This document shows positions 5,345-9,263 of a DNA stretch of 9,263 bases, piece after piece. Position 1 is the stretch's first letter; every line of letters begins with the position of its first letter. Location of the stretch: assembly GCA_963205035.1 (NCBI GenBank), contig CAUJII010000042.1, forward strand, positions 1 through 9,263. Reading direction: 5' to 3'. This DNA comes from Spirochaetota bacterium (GTDB lineage: Bacteria > Spirochaetota > Leptospiria > Turneriellales > Turneriellaceae). Both the position numbers and the translations under genes were made by a program. The notes under the pieces are model-generated. The model was not told where the DNA came from. It ran no database searches and worked only from the letters and a program-made list of their open reading frames with translations.

Positions 5345-5668
5345 GTGGAAAAAAACATAATTAGAAAAAATTCTGTAAAGTCTATTCTAACAGGGCTTGC
5401 GAAGCGTCTCAAAGAGAGGCGGTTAGAAAAGAATTTAAGCCAACGAGAGTTTGCTGCACGCGCAGGTATTGGCTACGACGCTTACCGCAAGTTTGAAGAG
5501 ACCGGCGAAACAACAGTCAGAAACCTAATTTTAACTGCGGCGGTTTTAGACGACAGCGATATTTTTACGCGGCTTTTCTCAAAACGCGCCTATCAAAATA
5601 TCGACGAAGTGATTGCAGAGCAGCAAACGGACAGACGCCAACGGGCATCGTCTCCAAGAAAGAGATAG
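5345..5668 (+). CDS. hipB: HipB-like Xre-family antitoxin/repressor
   Basis: The 107-residue protein is a Cro/C1-type helix-turn-helix protein: residues 18-27 (LAKRLKERRL) begin the domain and LSQREFAARAGIGYDAYRKFE (31-51) contains the recognition helix-turn-helix. It should bind the palindrome just upstream and neutralise the HipA kinase encoded 2 bp downstream. The C-terminal tail (QTDRRQRASSPRKR) is basic and probably disordered. The start is GTG at 5345, since no ATG occurs early in the frame; it has no clear Shine-Dalgarno motif and lies within a repeated operator half-site. The symbol is given by analogy with E. coli hipB from domain and neighbour; sequence similarity beyond the helix-turn-helix is modest. 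Confidence 0.85.
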   Translation: MEKNIIRKNSVKSILTGLAKRLKERRLEKNLSQREFAARAGIGYDAYRKFEETGETTVRNLILTAAVLDDSDIFTRLFSKRAYQNIDEVIAEQQTDRRQRASSPRKR

Positions 5669-5670
5669 CG

Positions 5671-6783
5671 ATGCCCAAAACAAAACCGCATCCTGTTCTA
5701 AAAATCCATGCCGTTGAAGTTTTTTTAGCCAACCAAAAAGTGGGCCGTATGGCGTTGACCCCTCAGGGGTTGTGCGCCTTTGAATATGACGCGAGCTATT
5801 TACAAACGGGAAGCTCGATATCACCTTTTCACTTGCCGTTAGAAAGCAATGTCTTTCTTGCAAAGCACACCCCCTTCGAAGGCGGCTTTGGTGTTTTTGA
5901 CGACAGTCTACCCGACGGTTGGGGGCGCTTACTTTTTGACAGGTATTTACATAAAAAAGGGTTTCAGCACTTAAACTTGCTGCAACGGTTTGCCCTTGTT
6001 GGCTCTACCGGCAGGGGTGCTTTAGAATACCGTCCCGATTTTGGAGAAAAGAAAAAAGAGCACGCTCTTGATTTTACCAAATTAGCCGCCGAAGCGGAAA
6101 AAATTTTGACGACACAATATAGCGGCAAAGGTTTAGACACCCTCTATCAATATGCGGGTGCGTCGGGCGGTGCGCGCCCCAAGGTCTTCGTTACCGTTAA
6201 TGGTGAAGAATGGCTGATAAAATTCAAGGCGTTAAACGACGACAAAAACATTGGAAAAACAGAGTATCAATACTCGCTGCTCGCGAAGCAGTGTGGGATT
6301 GAAATGCCCGAAACAAAATTGTTCGATAAAAAATATTTTGGCGTAAAAAGATTCGATCGCCTCGTCACGCAGGCGCACGTAAAAAAAATTCATACTATAA
6401 GTGCTGCCGGTCTCTTGCACGCCAATTATCGGGAACCCAGTTTAGACTATACATCGTTGCTTCAGGCGTGTTTCGAGCTCACAAAAAATATGCAAGAAGT
6501 AAAAAAACTCTTTCGTCTGATGGTTTTTAACGTCGCGATCAAAAATCGCGACGACCACGCCAAAAATTTTTCTTTTCAATTTATCGATAATGAATGGCGG
6601 CTCTCTCCGGCTTATGACCTTTTACCCAGCGGCGGGTTTAACGGCTTCCACACGACAACAATCAACGGCAATGGCGACCCTTTGCCGGACGATATGAACG
6701 CCGTGGCTTATCGTGTAGGCATGAGCAAGAAAGAAACGAAACAAATTATCGAAGAGGTGCGGGACGTAGTAGAGAAGAAATAG
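5671..6783 (+). CDS. hipA: HipA-family serine/threonine kinase toxin
   Basis: HipA-type toxins phosphorylate a cellular target (glutamyl-tRNA synthetase in E. coli) and cause growth arrest; the target here is unknown. The 370 residues contain both parts of the family. The N-terminal HipA_N region (about 14-120) includes VGRMALTPQG and FDDSLPDGWGR. The kinase core has the loop G163-ASGGARPK (S165 is the likely regulatory serine) and ATP-binding K184 in WLIKFK. The catalytic loop NRDDHAKNFSF carries D294, H296 and N299, and the metal-binding D316 is in LSPAYDLLP. All catalytic residues appear intact, so the enzyme is probably active. It is shorter than E. coli HipA (440). The start ATG lies 2 bp after the hipB stop, with a weak AGAAAGAGA ribosome site inside hipB. 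Codon use is AT-rich relative to rfbB and gmd, consistent with acquisition. Confidence 0.92.
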   Translation: MPKTKPHPVLKIHAVEVFLANQKVGRMALTPQGLCAFEYDASYLQTGSSISPFHLPLESNVFLAKHTPFEGGFGVFDDSLPDGWGRLLFDRYLHKKGFQHLNLLQRFALVGSTGRGALEYRPDFGEKKKEHALDFTKLAAEAEKILTTQYSGKGLDTLYQYAGASGGARPKVFVTVNGEEWLIKFKALNDDKNIGKTEYQYSLLAKQCGIEMPETKLFDKKYFGVKRFDRLVTQAHVKKIHTISAAGLLHANYREPSLDYTSLLQACFELTKNMQEVKKLFRLMVFNVAIKNRDDHAKNFSFQFIDNEWRLSPAYDLLPSGGFNGFHTTTINGNGDPLPDDMNAVAYRVGMSKKETKQIIEEVRDVVEKK

Positions 6784-6804
6784 GGCTACGAAGCGGCTTG
6801 AGCT

Positions 6805-6845
6805 ATTTATGTAAATTGAGAAAGTGATTTACAATTTACATAAAT
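6805..6845 (+). promoter_or_regulatory. 14-bp perfect inverted repeat upstream of the AAA/DUF4143 gene
   Basis: The arms ATTTATGTAAATTG (6805-6818) and CAATTTACATAAAT (6832-6845) match perfectly around a 13-nt spacer. GTAAAT (6811-6816) can also pair with ATTTAC (6827-6832), giving an alternative nested fold. Imperfect outer arms are visible as ACGAAGCGG (from 6788) and CGGCTTTCGT (6846-6855). A promoter-like TTGAGA (6816-6821) and CATAAA (6839-6844) with 17-bp spacing lie within it. It may be an operator for the ATPase gene, a transcription end for hipA, or both. Its sequence differs from the hip operator. Confidence 0.65.
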
Positions 6846-6860
6846 CGGCTTTCGTGGTTT

Positions 6861-8027
6861 ATGGTTCGCCGAACCGTTGAAGCACATCTCAAAAGCCTTT
6901 TGAAAGGGTTTCCGATTGTTACGATCACAGGACCCAGGCAATCGGGAAAAACAACCCTCTCGCGCATGGTTTTTTCCAAGCTACCTTATATCAATCTTGA
7001 GGCTATAGACACCCGCAACTGGGCAATCAACGACCCGCGTAATTTTCTCATGCAGTTTCCGAATGGCGGGGTGATTGACGAAGTGCAACGCGCTCCCGAG
7101 CTATTTTCTTATTTGCAAGAACGGGTAGATAACGACGGTCGCTTAGGGCTTTTTTTACTTACAGGTTCGCAACACTTCGGCTTACTTTCAGGCGTCACGC
7201 AGTCGTTGGCTGGCCGTTCGGCTTTTATCGAGCTCTTACCTCTAGCATATAACGAGTTAGTGAGAGGCAAAAAAAAGCCCTCCGACTTAAACTCTGCTCT
7301 TTTTATGGGCGGCTATCCGGCTTTGTACGACCGCCCGGTAAACCCAACACAATGGTTTGCCGCCTATGTTAGCTCTTATATAGAACGCGATGTCCGCCAA
7401 CTCTTAAAAGTACAAGACCTTGCGGCGTTTCAGCGTTTTGTACGCTTATGCGCCGGGCGAAGTGGCCAGCTATTGAATTTAAGCTCGCTCGCCGACGATT
7501 GTGGTATCACCCACAACACCGCAAAAGAATGGATTTCTGTTTTAGAAACTAGCTATATCGTTTTTCTCTTGAAACCGCACCACAAGAATTTTAATAAACG
7601 ATTGATAAAAACTCCTAAACTTTATTTTTATGACAGCGGACTATTGTGTTGGCTACTGGGAGTGCAAGAACCGTGGCAGCTTGATAGCCATCCGCTACGC
7701 GGTGCGATTTTTGAAACGTACATCGTCGGCGAAATTAAGAAATTATTTTTCAACGCGGGTCAAACGGCAATGCTGTATTTTTGGCGCGATAGCAACGGCA
7801 ACGAAGTCGACTTGCTTCTTGAAACACAAGGAAAGTTGATCCCCGTTGAAATAAAATCGGGTATGACGATTAATTCCGACTTTTTTATCGGGTTAAAACG
7901 TTATCTTGCACTTGCTAAAAAAACCGCTGTGTCGCCCACTTTGATCTACGGCAACACGACCAATCGTCAGCACCAAGGCACCCATATTTTCGGATTCAAT
8001 TCGCTAGAGAAGATTTTAACGCTATGA
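6861..8027 (+). CDS. AAA-family ATPase with DUF4143 domain
   Basis: The 388-residue protein has the common AAA_14-DUF4143 architecture, widespread in bacteria and archaea but with no firmly established role. Walker A is GPRQSGKTT (24-32), Walker B is VIDEVQ (71-76, D73-E74), and the sensor is LLTGSQ (99-104) followed by LAGRS with R119. A winged-helix-like segment lies around 190-240. The C-terminal DUF4143 part has YDSGLLCWLLG (257-267), FETYIVGEI near 284-292, and a PD-(D/E)xK-nuclease-like pattern: E285, D307 in NEVDLLLE, and E320-x-K322 in PVEIKSG. DNA-linked activity is possible but unproven. Length is typical. The ATG at 6861 gives the usual short N terminus; no Shine-Dalgarno motif is visible. 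It follows the palindrome after hipA, and gmd starts 15 bp downstream, so it is probably co-transcribed with gmd. Confidence 0.92.
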   Translation: MVRRTVEAHLKSLLKGFPIVTITGPRQSGKTTLSRMVFSKLPYINLEAIDTRNWAINDPRNFLMQFPNGGVIDEVQRAPELFSYLQERVDNDGRLGLFLLTGSQHFGLLSGVTQSLAGRSAFIELLPLAYNELVRGKKKPSDLNSALFMGGYPALYDRPVNPTQWFAAYVSSYIERDVRQLLKVQDLAAFQRFVRLCAGRSGQLLNLSSLADDCGITHNTAKEWISVLETSYIVFLLKPHHKNFNKRLIKTPKLYFYDSGLLCWLLGVQEPWQLDSHPLRGAIFETYIVGEIKKLFFNAGQTAMLYFWRDSNGNEVDLLLETQGKLIPVEIKSGMTINSDFFIGLKRYLALAKKTAVSPTLIYGNTTNRQHQGTHIFGFNSLEKILTL

Positions 8028-8042
8028 TACGTATAAAATAAA

Positions 8043-9164
8043 ATGAAAAAAGTCGCACTCATTACCGGCATCACGGGCCAAGACGGATCGTACCTCGCCG
8101 AATTTTTACTCGAGAAGGGTTATGAAGTCCACGGCATCAAGCGGCGTGCTTCGCTTCTTAATACAGCCCGCGTCGATCACATCTACCAAGACCCACACGC
8201 GCAGAACCGCAACTTTGTTTTGCACTACGGCGATTTAACCGACGGCGCGAACCTCACGCGTATTGTGCAGCAGACGCAGCCCGATGAAATCTACAACCTC
8301 GGCGCACAGAGCCATGTTGCCGTGAGTTTCGAGAGCCCCGAGTACACCGCCGACGCCGATGCGTTGGGCGCGCTGCGTCTTCTCGAAGCGATTCGCATTT
8401 TGGGTCTTGAAAAAAAGACGCGCTACTACCAGGCGAGCACATCCGAGCTTTATGGTTTGGTGCAAGAAATCCCACAAAGCGAAAAAACTCCCTTCTACCC
8501 GCGCAGTCCCTATGCCGTCGCAAAACTCTACGCCTATTGGATTACCGTCAACTACCGCGAGGCGTACGGTATTTATGCGTGTAACGGCATTCTCTTCAAT
8601 CACGAATCGCCGCGCCGTGGTGAGACGTTTGTCACGCGCAAAATCACACGCGGCCTTGCGAACATAGCGCAGGGCAACGAGACTTGCCTTTACATGGGCA
8701 ACCTCGACGCGCTGCGCGATTGGGGCCATGCGAAAGATTATGTGCGCATGCAATGGCTCATGCTGCAACAAGATGTGCCCGAAGACTTTGTCATCGCAAC
8801 CGGCAAACAGATTTCGGTGCGTACGTTTATTGAAAAATCCGCCGCCGAACTCGGCATTGCGCTCAAATGGCAAGGTACGAAAGAAGCAGAAGTAGGTATC
8901 GTTGCCTCTGTGGCAGGCGACAAGGCACCGGCAGTTAAGAACGGTGACACGCTGGTGCGGATTGACCCCCGTTACTATCGACCCACCGAGGTCGAGACTC
9001 TTCTCGGCGACCCAGCGAAGGCGAAAGCGAAATTGGGCTGGGTGCCCGAGATAACACTCGAGCAAATGATCCATGAAATGGTTGCGGCGGATTTGGACGA
9101 GGCAAAGCAAGTGGCGCTGCTCCGCGAGCATGGCTACGCCGCTCCGCTCGCACGCGAGGATTAG
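8043..9164 (+). CDS. gmd: GDP-mannose 4,6-dehydratase
   Basis: It converts GDP-D-mannose to GDP-4-keto-6-deoxymannose, the precursor of GDP-L-fucose, GDP-rhamnose, GDP-perosamine or colitose for surface polysaccharide. The 373 residues match the usual length. The N terminus has the cofactor motif G9-ITG12-QDG15 and the NADP-type KRRAS (33-37). The active site shows T133-S134-E135 in STSELYG and Y157-x3-K161 in YAVAKLY. Diagnostic blocks LFNHESPRRGETFVTRKITR and DWGHAKDYVRMQWLMLQ are complete. The sequence between about residues 280 and 310 is longer than in some homologues (EAEVGIVASVAGDKAPAV) but typical of many bacterial Gmd proteins. The ATG at 8043 follows an AT-rich spacer (ATAAAATAAA) with no Shine-Dalgarno motif. 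No fcl or perosamine synthase gene is in the window, so the end sugar cannot be told. Confidence 0.97.
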   Translation: MKKVALITGITGQDGSYLAEFLLEKGYEVHGIKRRASLLNTARVDHIYQDPHAQNRNFVLHYGDLTDGANLTRIVQQTQPDEIYNLGAQSHVAVSFESPEYTADADALGALRLLEAIRILGLEKKTRYYQASTSELYGLVQEIPQSEKTPFYPRSPYAVAKLYAYWITVNYREAYGIYACNGILFNHESPRRGETFVTRKITRGLANIAQGNETCLYMGNLDALRDWGHAKDYVRMQWLMLQQDVPEDFVIATGKQISVRTFIEKSAAELGIALKWQGTKEAEVGIVASVAGDKAPAVKNGDTLVRIDPRYYRPTEVETLLGDPAKAKAKLGWVPEITLEQMIHEMVAADLDEAKQVALLREHGYAAPLARED

Positions 9165-9176
9165 GCACAGACGATC

Positions 9177-9263
9177 ATGCAATCCACATTGCAGCGAAAA
9201 ACAACGACTGATTTTGCGCGTTTACCGGAAGGGACGCTCGCGCAACTCATCGACGGAGAAATT
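9177..9263 (+). CDS. Uma2-family (DUF820) putative nuclease, N-terminal fragment
   Basis: An ATG at 9177 opens a frame of 29 codons that runs off the window end. The visible protein ends FARLPEGTLAQLIDGEI, which matches the start of Uma2-family proteins (LPEG followed by ELIDGE-type residues), a PD-(D/E)xK-like family abundant in some bacterial lineages. Its role is not established. It starts 12 bp after the gmd stop on the same strand. The call rests on a short motif only. Confidence 0.6.
   Translation, partial: MQSTLQRKTTTDFARLPEGTLAQLIDGEI

Noticed and set aside
8235..9182. A 315-codon open frame on the minus strand opposite gmd.
   Set aside because: It lies wholly antisense to a complete gmd gene, its protein matches no family I know, and long antisense frames are expected opposite this codon usage.

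Overview
The window reads as bacterial chromosome with a mixture of core metabolism and an accessory surface-polysaccharide locus. No rRNA, tRNA or phylogenetic marker is present, so the host cannot be named. Base composition is moderate and visibly uneven: icd, rfbB and gmd are richer in G/C-ending codons, while the toxin-like genes are richer in TTA/TTT/AAA codons. Clear Shine-Dalgarno motifs are missing before most starts. A Gram-negative host with lipopolysaccharide or capsule is likely from rfbB and gmd; anything finer, such as a spirochaete, would be a guess.

Left part (1-2400): an isocitrate dehydrogenase gene on the minus strand (19-1278), a divergent response-regulator gene with a STAS-like C-terminal half (1368-2102) preceded by a possible 12-codon leader ORF, and a small minus-strand ferredoxin gene (2158-2376) convergent with the regulator gene.

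Centre (2377-2894): a 518-bp stretch without a convincing gene but full of structure. It has a consensus TTGACA promoter-like sequence, a small hairpin, a perfect 17-bp-stem hairpin with a 3-nt loop, and two 61-bp tandem copies differing only by transitions, each with its own GCGGG/CCCGC hairpin. It lies just upstream of the polysaccharide-type operon and could be its leader, a separate RNA or a dispersed repeat.

Right part (2895-9263), all on the plus strand: an EPS-associated MarR-type regulator, a DUF6922-like small protein and an AbiEii-like nucleotidyltransferase (a candidate toxin-antitoxin pair), and rfbB (dTDP-glucose 4,6-dehydratase). These four are joined by overlapping stop/start codons into one translationally coupled operon. 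Next come a hipB/hipA toxin-antitoxin operon behind a 28-bp palindromic operator, an AAA/DUF4143 ATPase behind a second, unrelated palindrome, gmd (GDP-mannose 4,6-dehydratase), and the first 29 codons of a probable Uma2-family nuclease. Three mobile or defence-like modules are thus interleaved with two nucleotide-sugar dehydratases. The pattern suggests a polysaccharide locus that has served as an insertion site.

The points most worth a second look are the coupling of a candidate toxin pair to rfbB, the third hip operator half-site lying over the hipB start codon, the structured non-coding region, and the substitutions at normally fixed positions of the isocitrate dehydrogenase.
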